Shown here piece after piece: positions 10,201-22,771 of a DNA stretch of 64,000 nucleotides. Source of the DNA: Ophiobolus disseminans (taxonomy: Eukaryota > Ascomycota > Dothideomycetes > Pleosporales > Phaeosphaeriaceae). The stretch's first letter is position 1, and every line of letters starts with the position of its first letter. A program made the position numbers and the translations under genes. Under the pieces are notes generated by a model. That model was not told the DNA's origin. It worked only from the letters and a program-made list of their open reading frames with translations, and did not search any database. Location: assembly GCA_010093685.1 (NCBI GenBank), contig MU006222.1, positions 1,212,612 through 1,276,611 of the forward strand. Reading direction: 5' to 3'.

Positions 10201-12972
10201 GTTGGGTATGTACTGGAAGCCACCATTCAGATCAGCCCAAACGGGCTCAACCTGACAGAGATTGACGATTGGTGGAGCCATGAGTCCGAGGATGTTGAAG
10301 GCCATCTCCTGCTGGGAGAAGGTGCGTACACCGTACTTCTCGATACCCTCAGCGACGATGTTGTTGGCGCTCATGAGGCCAGTTCCACGGGTCCAGCCAA
10401 TGACAGCTCCGCATATGGTCAGATAGTTGCCCCAGCTTTCCGAATGCCATCTGGAGAAGAGGGTCTCCAGAGACATCTTGGATTCGGAATACAGACCGTC
10501 GTTGCCAAAAGTACCGTGGTTGGGAGACAGAGGTAGCATGACTTGTGCTGGTCGTGTTTCGTAGCCGTTGGCCTGCTTCTGCTTCTTGATGGCACCGAGC
10601 ATGCGGAGGAGATTGGTCAACATGATGCGGTGAGCAAGCTCGGACTTTGAGTCAATACCGTCGATTTCGCGGCCATTCTCGGGGATGGCGGCAAAGGGAA
10701 TGACATAGTCCAGATCCCAGCCTAGGCCCTTCTTCGCATCGAAGATATATTCGACCAACGCCTCCACGTCCTGGTTGCTGCCTTGGTTGAATGGCACAAC
10801 GATGAGCTGGGAGCCGCGCGCACCATAGCGGCTGTACATCGACTGGTAGTACTCGGTGACATCGCGGGAGAATCTTGAAGTTGTGACCACGACCTTGGCA
10901 CCACCGCTGATCAGGCCCTGCAGGACCTGTGCACCAATGGAGCCGGCACCAGCTCCGGTCATGAGAGCGTACTTGCCCTGGAAGGTGACACCCGCCTTGG
11001 CAGCATTCTCGAGACAGTCGAGATAGACACCAGTCAGCTTCTTGCTGTACTCCCAACCGTGGTCGTCTTTCCTCTTCAGATGGAGGAATGGTACTGTCTC
11101 AACTTTGCCCTGCTTCTGAGATCCATTCGGACGACCGTTGCGTCCGCGCTTGCCACCTGCCTTGCCATTCTCGCTAGGAATGATCTGGCCTTCATTCATC
11201 GACAAAGAACGAATGACATTGCTGTACAGGCTCTTGATCTGCAGTTGTGATGACTTGGAGAGCTTGTGTTGCTGCTTGATGAGCTTGTAGATACGTTGGA
11301 GGTCGTTCTGGACCTTGGTGCGGTTACCGTACTCGGAGAGCTTGCCGCCCTCAGCCATCTCGCGCACGTAGTGCTCGAGCTTGCGAACGCTCGCTCGGGG
11401 CGCTTCCTCGTAGTTCATGCTGCCCTTAGCATCGATCTCGAGGTGTGGCGCAGTGGGCACAGCGACGTCCTTGTAAACAGGGGCCTCGTTGAGCACATCT
11501 TTGCAGTTGTCGATGAGCTGCTGACCGAGCTCCTTGGCTAGTTCATATGTCTCACCGCGCTCAGTGGGGCAGTGGTCCATGTGGTACTGCATGAAATCGA
11601 GGAGGAGTGGGTTTGATCGATTCATGATGGCAATGCAGCGGCTGACAATCTCACGGTCGACCGCCTTGAGCTTGCCGAAGATTATGTCGTAGTACATGCT
11701 GAGGGCGTCCTGCCGCGCCCAATTCCATGACGAGTCGTACACACGCGCCTTGAGGGGCGTGAACTGTGGCTCGATCCCGGTTGCATAGAACTCGCCGTGC
11801 TCGGTGGTCCAGAGGTCTAATTGAGCCTGGAGAGCAGACTGGGCTTTTTGTCCATTTACAAACGCCTTGTCGCCGGCGCGGAGGTCCATTTTCAGGTAGC
11901 GTGCGAACAGCTCCAATTGCTGCTTGAACAATTGTCGCTGGTCCTTGGTGAGTGCATCGATGGCGGCCGGGTCCATCATCATGCCTCCGCCAGCACCAGC
12001 CGCATCGCCGCCTGCCGCGGGCGCTGAGAGGTTGATGCCCGCAATGCCGGCGTATTTGTTCGCTTGCTCGTCGAGGAAGGCCTTTCCGTCTGTCTCAGAG
12101 CCCAATCGCGCCGCGGGCTCGTTGGTGATGGCGAGTAGCAGCACGCCGTCCTGGCGCCCCGGGGCCAACCCCCACCGTGTCTCGAGGTGCTTGCGCACGG
12201 CTGTGATGTTGAAGCCGCCGGGCATCTTGGAGGACACCATGCGGGCGATGAGCGAGGCCGACTGCTTACCGAGCTGGCCGTTGAATGTCTGTTGCATAGA
12301 GGCACCCAGCTCGTCGAGGGGCGTGTCCTCGGGCTTCTCGGGCGTTGAGCCAAACTCCTTGCCCAGGTCTCCGAGGATCTCATTTTGCAGGGTGGATTTG
12401 CCTGGACACAGGTTAGCTGGATACCGTCACAAAACGGCGATTGACCCACCTCCAACCAAGTCCTTGATGGCCTTGCTCAGCGGAATGTCCATGAGCGGCT
12501 TCTTCAGCTTCTGAGCGACCAATGCCCGCAGAATGTCGGTTGCTGTTACAGGCGCATCTGGCACCGAAGCCGCGGGTCCAGCACTCGCTGCGGGGACGGC
12601 CATAGGCGCCGAAGCCGCAGCAGGTGCGCTCGAGGGCGCGGAGGGGGCGCCTGAACTGCCTGCTGCTGCCGGCTCTGGCTCCTCCTCTACGGGGTCTACA
12701 TCATAGTAGATGTCTTTGGCGTCCTTGTTGTAGCACAGAATTTGCCGTTGCACCGAACGAGCGGCGTCGTGTGCTTCGTACTTGGAGGCCAGCGTCCGCT
12801 TCGCCATGACGCCGAGCGTGTCCGCGGGGCCGATTTCGACGATGCGCTCCGTCGTCTTCTCGCCGAGGACGACATCCTGCGTCTCGATCCACCTCACGGG
12901 CGAGGCAAACTGGTATGCAAGCAGCTCGATGAGCAGCGTGTGCGAGAGCTCCTGCTCGACTTCGGGACGCAT
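7294..12972 (-). CDS. FAS2: Fatty acid synthase alpha subunit
   Basis: Three exons, 12972-12450, 12401-7456 and 7404-7294, give 1,859 residues, close to yeast Fas2. Introns are 48 bp and 51 bp; the second is in frame and stop-free, but removing it restores [12 protein letters not shown], the expected join. Domains in order are: a short MPT-completing N-terminus (RWIETQDV), an Ala/Pro-rich linker, the acyl carrier protein with the phosphopantetheine serine at about residue 177 ([10 protein letters not shown]), the ketoreductase with the NADP loop GAGAGSIG near 653, the ketosynthase with active-site Cys near 1276 ([10 protein letters not shown]) and later HGTST and [10 protein letters not shown], and a C-terminal phosphopantetheine transferase (IGVDVESL, near 1743; [12 protein letters not shown]). 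Six alpha and six beta chains form the cytosolic barrel that makes palmitoyl- and stearoyl-CoA. Full length with its own PPT domain indicates the housekeeping enzyme rather than a toxin-pathway FAS. Confidence 0.97.
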
Positions 12973-14238
12973 CGTGGTCGGCGTGCGGCAGCAATGGGCG
13001 GAAGAAGCGTGGGCAGCTCAGAGCGTGGAGCGTGGAGCTGGAAGCTCAATTGCGGGTATCTCAGCTCAAAACAGAAGGAATGGTATCAATGTGTGGGAAG
13101 GAGCTGCAGTCGGGGGAGGAGCGACGTGCAGTGTTCTCTAGTGTGTGGGGAGGGCAGGAGGAAAGTAGGTAAAGTTCAAGTTCGGCAAGATGGGTGAGGA
13201 GCGCCGGGAATTATTTGGACAAGCTATGAGAGGGTGGCATGGATTGGCGGCGGAACAGCACCAGCAGCACTCCGACGCATGGACGGTTTATCTCGTTCCA
13301 AGGGAGGAGCTCTGGCGTTCTGGTACGGCAGATACAGCGTTCTCGTTGAGGAATTTAAAATCCACTGAGCCAGATCCCTGCATGGCAACCGCTCGTCAGT
13401 GCTTTGGCGGGCCCAACAACAAATTTCGCCTGGAGCAGACGGGCTTGCGAAGGCACCGCGATGGACGCCAATCCGGTGGGACTTGCGAGCGGGCGGTCAG
13501 CAGCGCAACCGTGTCAACATGGCCCTCAACAGCAGCGATAGCCGTCTGCGTGCGGGGTGCGGACAGCTAGTCGCGGTTATGATACGTGCTGGGAACGTCA
13601 GAAGGGTCGCGATCCGCTGCTCTTGGAGTGGAGAGCTTACTGTCCCCAACATTACATGTACCATACCGCGCATCCCTGCACACTGCACCTCGGCGCTAGC
13701 GTCGAGCTCACCAAAAAATCCGCCAGCTTGCCGGCGATAATAACCACGCCAGCCCGGGTCTTTCCCTCGCCTGCTCCACGTCCAATTGCATACCTAGACT
13801 AATCCTCCCTCTCTTTCCTGATTACTCCCCATATCCTAGGCTCTCTTAATCTTGTCGCCTGCGGTGGACTCCTCACCTCCACACACGACTCGTCTCGCCG
13901 CAAGGGAGAGTTGCAGTACGGACCAATTCCCAAGCACGCCAGCTGATTAGTTTCTGTCTGGCTTCCTTCTCGTAAGTGACGCCTGCATTTAGAATTTCTT
14001 GCGAAGGACAGAGTGGCAGGAGCAGTCGGTGCTCTTTCCGAAGCTGTCTTGCACCTTCCCCGCGGCCAGACGAAAGCTCACACCAGCCAGTCGCGCTTTC
14101 CTGTGCAGTCACTCCTTCTATATCTGAGTCGATTGAGCCTGCCACTTGAGGTATGCACTCCTGCGCGCACAACTGAGCAAGACGCCGCAAAATACATGCG
14201 GCTACTGCTTTGCACTTCCACTCCCGCACTGCGCTAAC
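12973..14238. promoter_or_regulatory. Divergent FAS2/FAS1 promoter region
   Basis: The 1,266 bp between the two start codons must drive both synthase subunits, which are needed in equal amounts. Visible elements are four CCAAT-box pentamers (reverse at 13243-13247; forward at 13468-13472, 13782-13786 and 13923-13927) and one CCTCGG at 13688-13693, the core recognised by fatty-acid-responsive FarA/FarB-type Zn2Cys6 regulators in other ascomycetes. The last ~400 bp before FAS1 is CT-rich, as in many fungal promoters. Single short motifs are weak evidence. The upstream in-frame ATG at 14146 would add 31 residues to FAS1 that do not look like the family. Confidence 0.6.
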
Positions 14239-17200
14239 ATGGCCGAAATCAAGCCTCTCACAATGTACGGCTCCGGGCAGCAGACGGGCATCAGCACGCC
14301 CCGCTCTGCAGCAAACCTCCGTCCCCTCATCCTCTCCCACGGCTCGCTCGAGTACACGCTCCTCATCCCCACCGCCCTCCACTTCAGCGCCCAGCAGCTC
14401 AAGGACACCTTCAAGCTCACCCTCCCCGAGCCCACAGACGAACTCGCCCAGGATGACGAGCCCTCGTCGATACCCGAGCTGGTGGCGCGCTTCATGGGCT
14501 TCATTGCCAAGGAGGTAGAGGAGGGCGAGGACCCCGACTCCTTCGAGGATGTGCTCAAGCTCGTCATCACCGAGTTCGAGCGCGCCTTCCTCCGCGGCAA
14601 CGAGGTGCATGCGCTGGCTGCGAACCTGCCAGGTATCACCGAGAAGAAGCTGGTCACGGTCCGGTCATACTATGCTGCGCGGGCGGCCATAGACCGGCCG
14701 ATCAAGGTGCACGATTCGGCCCTCTTCCGCGAGGCCGACGACGAGAATGCAATCATCTACGCTGTTCTGGGCGGCCAGGGCAACATCGAGGAGTACTTTG
14801 ACGAGCTCCGAGAGATCTACACCACCTACACTTCCTTCGTCGAGGACTTCATCGCAGCCGAGGCACAGCACCTGCTCCAGCTTTCGCGGGACTCGCGCGC
14901 AGAGAAGCTCTACTCCAAGGGCCTCGATGTCATGCGATGGCTCAACAACCGCGAGTCGCAGCCAGACACCGACTACCTGGTCTCGGCACCCGTCAGTCTG
15001 CCCCTGATTGGATTGACTCAGCTTGCACACTTCATAGTGACGACGCGGGTGCTCGGCAGCCACCCAGGACTTGTTCGCAACCGATTCGCCGGTGTAACTG
15101 GTCACTCGCAGGGTGTTGTAACAGCGGCGGCCATTGCGGAGGCTAAGAACTGGGAGACCTTCCAACGGGCTGCGAAGAAGGCTATTGAGATCTTGTTCTG
15201 GATTGGTACACGCAGCCAGCAAGCCTTCCCTCGCACATCACTTGCACCAACGGTTCTACAGGACTCTATCGACAATGGCGAAGGCACTCCCACACCTATG
15301 CTTTCCATTCGAGACTTGTCAAGAAAAGCCGTCCAGGATCACATTGACGCCACCAACGCGCATTTGCCTGAGGACCGGCATATTGCTATTTCACTCGTAA
15401 ACAGCGCGCGCAACTTTGTTGTTACTGGTCCTCCCATCTCGCTGTACGGTCTCAATCTCCGTCTGCGCAAGGTTAAGGCACCAACCGGTCTGGACCAGAC
15501 GAGGATACCCTTTACGGAACGCAAAGTGCGCTTCGTCAACCGTTTCCTGCCCATCACTGCTCCGTTTCACAGTCCCTATCTTGCGGAAGCGACGAAGCAA
15601 TTAGAAGATGATCTCAAAGACATCAAGATCGCTGCAAGTGATCTAGGTATCGCCATGTTCGACACCCACACCGGCAAAGACATTCGTGAGGATGGCTCTG
15701 ACAACATTGTGCCTCGTCTCGTGCGTATGATCACACACGACTCAGTAGAATGGGAAAAGGCCACAGAGTTCCCTAACGCTACCCACATCCTCGACTTTGG
15801 CCCTGGTGGCATCTCGGGTCTCGGCGTCCTTACCAACCGTAACAAGGATGGAACTGGTGTCCGTGTCATTCTAGCGGGCGCCATCGATGGCCAAAATGCC
15901 GAAGTCGGCTATAAGCCTGAGATCTTTGACCGTGACTCTGAGCACGCCGTAAAGTACGCAGTCGACTGGGTGAAAGACCACGGTCCACGTCTCGTCAAGA
16001 CATCCACCGGTCAAACGTACGTCGACACAAAGATGAGCAGAATGCTTGGACTCCCGCCCGTCATGGTAGCAGGTATGACTCCTTGCACCGTGCCATGGGA
16101 CTTCGTTGCTGCCACTATGAACGCGGGCTATGAGATCGAGCTTGCTGGTGGTGGCTACTACAACGAGAAGACCATGACTGCAGCTATCACCAAAGTTGAA
16201 AAATCTATTCCAGCTGGACGAGGTATCACAATAAACTTGATCTACGTCAACCCGCGTGCTATGGGATGGCAGATCCCGCTCTTGGCCAAGCTCAGATCCG
16301 AGGGTGTACCCATTGAGGGTCTGACCATCGGCGCTGGTGTCCCATCCATCGAAGTTGCCAACGAGTATATTGAAACTCTAGGCATCAAGCATATCGCCTT
16401 CAAACCTGGTTCGGTTGAAGCCATCCAGGCGACAATCAACATTGCGAAGGCCAACCCGACTTTCCCTGTCTTACTTCAGTGGACTGGAGGTCGAGGTGGT
16501 GGCCATCACTCTTTTGAGGATTTCCATCAGCCTATCCTGCAGATGTACAGCCGTCTCCGCAAGTGCGACAACCTGATCCTCGTAGCAGGCTCTGGATTCG
16601 GTGGTGCGGAAGACACATACCCATACCTCACCGGCTCCTGGTCAACTCGCTTCGGCTACCCACCCATGCCGTACGATGGATGCTTGTTCGGCAGCCGTGT
16701 CATGACTGCCAAGGAAGCGTACACGTCGAAAATGGCTAAGCAGGCTATTGTTGACGCGCCTGGTCTTGATGATAGTGATTGGGAGAAGACCTATAAGGGC
16801 CCTGCAGGTGGTGTTATCACCGTCCGCTCTGAGATGGGCGAGCCGATCCACAAGCTCGCGACCCGCGGTGTTATCTTCTGGCACGAGATGGACCAGAAGA
16901 TCTTTAGCTTGGACAAGGCGAAGCGCATTCCTGAGCTCAAGAAGATGCGAGAGTACATCATTGAGAAGCTGAATAAGGATTTCCAGAAAGTCTGGTTCGG
17001 CCGCAACAAGAAGGGGGAGTCGGTCGATCTCGAAGACATGACATACACCGAGGTCGTGCAACGCATGGTTGATCTCATGTACGTTAAACATCAATCTCGC
17101 TGGATCGACCAGAGCTTGAAACGATTAACGGGAGACTTTATCCGGCGACTTGAGGAACGCTTCAGCAAGTCGAGCAGCGAGTCGCTCATCCAAAACTATG

Positions 17201-20200
17201 AAGAGCTCAACGAACCTTTCGCGACCATCGAGAAAGTCCTCAAGGCTTACCCAGAAGCTGACGAGCAGTTGATCAATGCTCAAGATGTCCAGCACTTCCT
17301 CCTTCTCTGCCAACGCCGAGGACAAAAGCCTGTTCCTTTTGTCCCAGTGCTCGACGACACCTTTGAATTCTTCTTCAAGAAGGATTCGCTTTGGCAGTCC
17401 GAGGACCTTGACGCTGTCGTCGACCAGGATGTAGGCAGAACCTGTATTCTTCAGGGTCCTATGTCTGTAAAATACTCGACAAAGGTGGACGAGCCGATAA
17501 AGGAGATTCTTGATGGCGTGCATCAGGGTCACATCGAATACCTTCTACGCGATGTGTATGGAGGCGATGAGTCCAAGGTGCCGGTTATCGAGTACTTCGG
17601 CAGCAACCTCCTCACGGTTCCGGAAGGTCTTGAAGTTGATGGTCTCACAGTCTCACAGCTCGAAGCTAAGACTGTGTACCGTCTATCAGCTGCGCCAAAT
17701 GCCACAATGCCTGAAGCTCACTCGTGGCTGAAGCTACTTGCTGGCGACAACTACTCTTGGAGGCATGCATTCTTCACTGCCGATATCTTTGTGCAAGGAC
17801 AACGCTTCCAGACCAACCCTACGTCGAGAATTTTCGCACCTACGCCAGGGATGCTCATCGAGATCAGCAATCCCAATGAGCCAGCAAAGACCCATATTCT
17901 GGTCAAGGAGCTTCATGCCAGTGGCAAGTTGATTAAGACAGTTGAAGTGAGCCTGGCCAAAGGCAACGAGATTCTGCTCAACATGTACGAGGAGCGCACA
18001 GCGCTAAAGCAGCCTGTTGCCCTACCTTTCCGTTTCACATACCGTCCCGACATTGGCTATGCTCCCATTCACGAGGTCATGGATGCTCGCAACGATCGCA
18101 TCAAGGACTTTTACTTCAAGATCTGGTTCGGTGATGAGGAGTGTCCATTCGACGCAGACGTCAACTCTCGCTTCGATGGCGGTCGCGCTACTGTTACAAG
18201 TGAAGCTATCAACGACTTCGTCCATGCTGTTGGTAACACTGGCGAAGCTTTCGTGGATCGCCCTGGAAAAGAAGTCTTCGCGCCTATGGACTTTGCCATT
18301 GTGGTCGGCTGGAAGGCCATCACCAAACCTATCTTCCCACGCGCTATCGACGGGGACCTTCTCAAGTTAGTCCATCTTTCCAATGGTTTCCGCATGGTTC
18401 CAGGCGCCGAGCCCTTGAAGAAGGGTGACGTTCTCGACACCACCGCTCAGATCAATGCCGTCATCAACCAGGATGCAGGCAAGATGGTCGAAGTTTGCGG
18501 GACCATCACCCGTGACGGTGAGCCCGTGATGGAGGTCACCAGCCAGTTCTTGTACCGTGGCGCTTATGATGACTTTGAAACCACTTTCCAGAGGAAGAGT
18601 GAGAAACCAATGCAGCTCCATCTCGCCACGAGTAAAGATGTGGCCATTCTACGCTCGAAAGAGTGGTTTAACTTCGAGGAGCCAGATATCGACCTTCTTA
18701 ACAAGACGTTGATGTTTAAGCTTGAGACCGTGCTGAGCTACAAGAATAAGACTGCGTTCTCGCGAATTGAGACCAACGGCGAAGTTCTCATTGAGCTGCC
18801 TACCAAGGAGGTAATTACAATTGCGACAGTCGATTACACATCTGGTACTGCCTATGGCAACCCCGTGTTGGATTACCTAGAGCGCAACGGCGCCATCGTC
18901 GATCAGCCCGTGCTGTTCGAGAACCCGATCCCTCTGCATGGTAAAACACCATTGAGTCTCAAGGCGCCTGCGTCCAACGAGAACTATGCTCGCGTCTCGG
19001 GCGATTACAACCCCATTCACGTATCCCGCGTCTTTGCCAGCTATGCCAACCTGCCTGGCACGATTACTCACGGCATGTACTCCAGTGCTTCTGTCCGAAG
19101 CTTGGTCGAGACATGGGCTGCGGAAAACAACATCGGTCGTGTCAGGAGCTACCATGTCAACCTTGTCGGAATGGTTTTGCCAGACGACATGCTTGATGTC
19201 AAGCTCCAGCATGTGGGCATGGTGTCGGGTCGTAAGATCATCAAGATCGAAGTCAGCAACAAGGAGACGGAAGACAAAGTCCTCCTAGGAGAAGCCGAGG
19301 TTGAACAGCCAACAACTTCATACGTCTTTACTGGCCAAGGTTCACAAGAACAAGGTATGGGCATGGAACTATACAACAGCAGCCCTGTCGCCAAGGAGGT
19401 CTGGGACCGTGCCGATAAGCATTTCATGGACAACTATGGTACGTTGAACTCGACTTGTAGAAGTGCTTTTACTAATGTAATACAGGCTTCGCCATCACCA
19501 ACATTGTGAAGAATAACCCGAAGGAGCTCACCATTCACTTCGGTGGACCCGTTGGAAAGGCGATCCGCCAAAACTACATGTCCATGACTTTCGAGACGGT
19601 CAGCGCTGACGGTTCGATCAAATCGGAGAAAATCTTCAAGGAGATTGACGAGAACACGACTTCGTACACATACCGATCACCCACTGGTCTGCTGTCGGCA
19701 ACCCAATTCACGCAGCCTGCTCTTACACTCATGGAGAAGGCGTCGTTCGAAGACATGCGTGCCAAGGGCCTTGTGCAGCGCGACAGTACCTTCGCTGGTC
19801 ACTCGCTCGGAGAGTACTCTGCTCTTGCTGCGCTCGCTGAGGTCATGCCCATCGAGAGTTTGGTTTCTGTCGTCTTCTACCGTGGTCTTACCATGCAGGT
19901 CGCTGTGGAGCGTGATGAGGCCGGACGTTCCAACTACTCCATGTGCGCTGTCAACCCCAGCCGAATTTCGAAGACGTTCAACGAGCAAGCTCTCCAGTAT
20001 GTTGTGGAGAACATTGCAGAGCAGACTGGCTGGTTGCTGGAGATTGTCAATTACAACATCGCCAATATGCAGTACGTTACGGCCGGTGACCTCCGAGCGC
20101 TCGATTGCCTTACTGGTGTGACCAACTACCTCAAGGCGCAGAAGATCGACATCCAGGAGCTCATGCAAACCATGTCGCTTGAGGATGTTAAGGCGCACCT

Positions 20201-20558
20201 TGTTGAGATTATCAAGGGCTGTGCAGAGCAGACGGAAGCGAAACCCAAGCCGCTCGACCTGCAGCGCGGATTTGCAACGATTCCGCTCAAGGGCATCGAT
20301 GTGCCCTTCCACAGCACTTTCTTGCGGTCGGGTGTCAAGCCGTTCCGAAGCTTCTTGCTCAAGAAGATCCACAAGACATCGATCGACCCTTCGAAGCTGG
20401 TGGGAAAGTACATTCCCAACGTTACTGCGAAGCCATTTGCGCTTACCAAGGAGTACTTTGAGGACGTGTACAAGCTGACCAACTCGCCCAAGATTGGCAA
20501 CATCCTGGCGAACTGGGAGAAGTATGAGGAAAAGGAGGGGACAGAAGCTGCGGCATAG
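14239..20558 (+). CDS. FAS1: Fatty acid synthase beta subunit
   Basis: Exons 14239-19438 and 19486-20558 flank a 47-bp intron (gtacgt..aatacag) and encode 2,090 residues, close to yeast Fas1. I start at [13 protein letters not shown], preceded by a CTAAC context, rather than the longer frame from 14146. Domains in order are: acetyltransferase with the nucleophile serine in GHSQG near residue 289, the FMN enoyl reductase ([12 protein letters not shown] near 600; [14 protein letters not shown] near 751), a structural and dehydratase region with the hot-dog motif [12 protein letters not shown] and THGMYSSA near 1588-1616, and the malonyl/palmitoyl transferase starting [15 protein letters not shown] near 1694 with [10 protein letters not shown] near 1839. 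The intron falls inside the MPT domain. It works with the divergently transcribed alpha subunit in the cytosolic FAS barrel. Confidence 0.97.
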
Positions 20559-20962
20559 ATGTATGTTTGTGTGATGATTGATTAGAAATGAGCGGGCGTT
20601 GGGTGGATCTACGTAGACTTGATATCCGGGCGGCGTCAACGGTAGTGAAAGTAGTAATGAATCTGTCCATGTTATTATGATGGCGCACAATCATGATGGA
20701 CCTTCTCTCTGCACAATTTTCACGTGCGGTCATTCACTTACAATTACTAGAGTACTTGAGCTTCCATTGTATAAGCAGTTTCTTCCTGTGTGGCGTTCTC
20801 TCCCACATATCAACAGCCGGCTAGGTCGAGGCTAGCGCGCATCGGAGACAAGCCACAGCACCGCCGGAAGTCCGCAATTTGTTGACATAGCACAACACGC
20901 AGACAGACGACCTAGCAACCACCCCTCGGCCCATCTCACCTCCACCGCCCACCTTCGCAGAC
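20559..20962. other. FAS1 3' region and Brr6/Brl1 promoter
   Basis: About 400 bp holding the FAS1 3' UTR and the promoter and leader of the next gene. No independent gene or repeat is seen. Confidence 0.5.
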
Positions 20963-22771
20963 ATGCAGCGCGGACACCGGCCATCGACAACGCCCATGGA
21001 CTTTGAGTGGTCCAACCGGAACGGCCCCGTCGACCCTGCATCGCCATTCATGAACATCAGCCAGCAGTCGGCCAAGAAGCGTGAGCAGCCCCATGAGCCA
21101 GCCTTCCGGTTTGGCACGCAGCAGGAGAAGTAGAAGCTAACTGACGGGCCGTCGTTCGGTCAGACAGGTCCACACTCAGTCCTCGATTCGCCGTCCAAGA
21201 GCGGCTTTGCGACGCCCAACCGCCTGCGCGACCCCGACAACCGCCCCTCGTACTTTGCCCACGACAGCCACAAGCCGCTGCCCCTCCCGCCGCACGTCCA
21301 GAACGACGCCTGGGCGCCCCGCACGCCGGCCAGCACCTACGACTTCAGCTCGGGCGGTGAGACGCCCAACACGCCCGCCGCAGACAGCGACGCCGCCACG
21401 CCCGACACCACCCTGGCCGACAAGATGGGACGCTTGGGCGGGGGCGACGCCGGCAGCCCGAAGAAGGCGGGCCGGCGCGAGAGCTGGTTAAAGCGCTTCT
21501 CATTTGGGGGCAGCCCCAGCCCAACCAAGGCGCCGCGGGAAAAGGAGGAAACGCGCCCGGTGTACTCACACAAGGTCGAAAACCGCATCCAGAAGAAGCG
21601 TTCAGGCCGCTCGGAGCGCTCGCACAGCAAGAAGCGCACCGAGCTGCTGCGCGACTACGGCGACGACTCGGACAACGAGCACGCCAAACAGGTGGGCCGG
21701 CACGTGGCTGCGCCCCCGCTGCCGCTACCACTCCCCCAGGAGCAGGGCAAGACGTACGCCATGAGCATCGCCGGCTTCCTGCACTGGGTCGAGGCGCACC
21801 CCCACCTGCCGTCCGTCCTCTCCTTCTACATGCAGCTCTGCGTCAACATCTTCCTCGCCAGCGGCTTCATCTACATCCTCTACTGCGCCTGGGGCGCCAT
21901 CATATCCGACGTCGACATCGAGGCCTCCAAGCACATGTCCGAGGTCCTCGTCGACATTGCCCTCTGCGCCAAGCAGTACAACGTCAACCGATGCGACGAC
22001 GTCGTGCCCGAGCTGGAGAAGGTGTGCGGCGTCTGGCGCACGTGCATGAGCCGCGACCCCAAGAAGGTCGCCCGCGCAAGCGTGACCGCGAAGACGTTTG
22101 CCATGATCTTCAACAGCTTCGTCGAGGAGTTCAGCTACAAGTCCATGGTATGTGTTGCTCTCTTTACCCTCCTCGCCGCCTATATCGCCATGGTGGCCAA
22201 TGCGCGAATGCGACCTGTCACTGCCATGGCCGAGCGCTACGACAGCATGACCCCGGAGGAGCGCGTACGCTACCGCCAGTACTGGGAAGCTCAGGCGTAT
22301 GGTCAACCACCTCCGCAGTGGACTTCCGGCTTTGTTGAAGCCGAGCAAGTGGACAACAATGTATTTGAGCATGATCGCGGCTTTGCTGACCACATGATTG
22401 AGTAGGTATTCACCGCAATCATCATCTTCGGAGGTTTCAATCTCTCCAACTGGGCCTTTGGCCTCATCCGTAGCCAACAGCAGCAACATCAACCCACGCC
22501 GAACCCGAACGACTTCGTACCCCAAACACCACACCGCGTAACGTCAAATAGCTACATTGAGCAGAACCTCCATAACTATCAACAACAACAAGAGTGGCAA
22601 TATCAGCAACAACACACGCCCTATCAAACCCCCTATGGGGGCATGAGGCATATTGAGCCTCCACCATTGCAACATACGCAAAGTATGCCTGCGCTGCCCA
22701 TGGCGCCGCAGGAAGGCGTAGCTATGATTGAAGATAGGAAAACGCCAAGGAAGAGAGGCTACTTTAGGTGA
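20963..22771 (+). CDS. Brr6/Brl1-like nuclear envelope protein
   Basis: Three exons, 20963-21080, 21168-22147 and 22406-22771, give 487 residues. The first intron is 87 bp with branch site GCTAACTGAC; the second is 258 bp. The N-terminal ~240 residues are Pro/Ser/charge-rich and disordered. Membrane helix one is at about 256-280 (QLCVNIFLASGFIYILYCAW). The lumenal part carries the family's cysteine set (ALCAKQYN, NRCDD, EKVCGVWRTCM), and helix two follows after splicing (VFTAIIIFGGFNLSNWAFGL). The tail is Gln-rich and ends KTPRKRGYFR. Brl1 and Brr6 span the inner nuclear membrane and act in nuclear pore insertion and membrane lipid balance. The second intron is unusual because it is completely open and codes for an alternative C-terminus (separate entry). 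Confidence 0.9.
22148..22405 (+). other. Fully open 258-bp intron of the Brr6/Brl1-like gene
   Basis: The donor GTATGT is at 22148, a CTGAC branch-type site lies near 22385, and the acceptor is the AG of a TAG at 22403-22405. The length is a multiple of three and all 85 codons before that TAG are sense, in frame with the upstream exon. The encoded peptide starts with a hydrophobic run (CVALFTLLAAYIAMVA) and then a charged part including EERVRYRQYW. If retained, the protein would have 451 residues with a different second helix and tail. Codon use looks coding-like. Confidence 0.7.

Noticed and set aside
9562..10536. 324-codon plus-strand open frame inside FAS2
   Set aside because: It is antisense to a conserved domain and arises from the strong codon bias of FAS2; no promoter or motif supports it.
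14146..14238. N-terminal extension of FAS1 from the upstream ATG
   Set aside because: The 31 extra residues do not resemble FAS beta N-termini, and the ATG at 14239 has a better context and gives the expected length.
19677..20690. 337-codon minus-strand open frame across the FAS1 end
   Set aside because: Shadow of the MPT domain coding strand, with low-complexity Leu/Arg/His composition.
21725..22534. 269-codon minus-strand frame over the Brr6/Brl1-like gene
   Set aside because: Antisense shadow; the plus strand carries the conserved cysteine motif and membrane helices.
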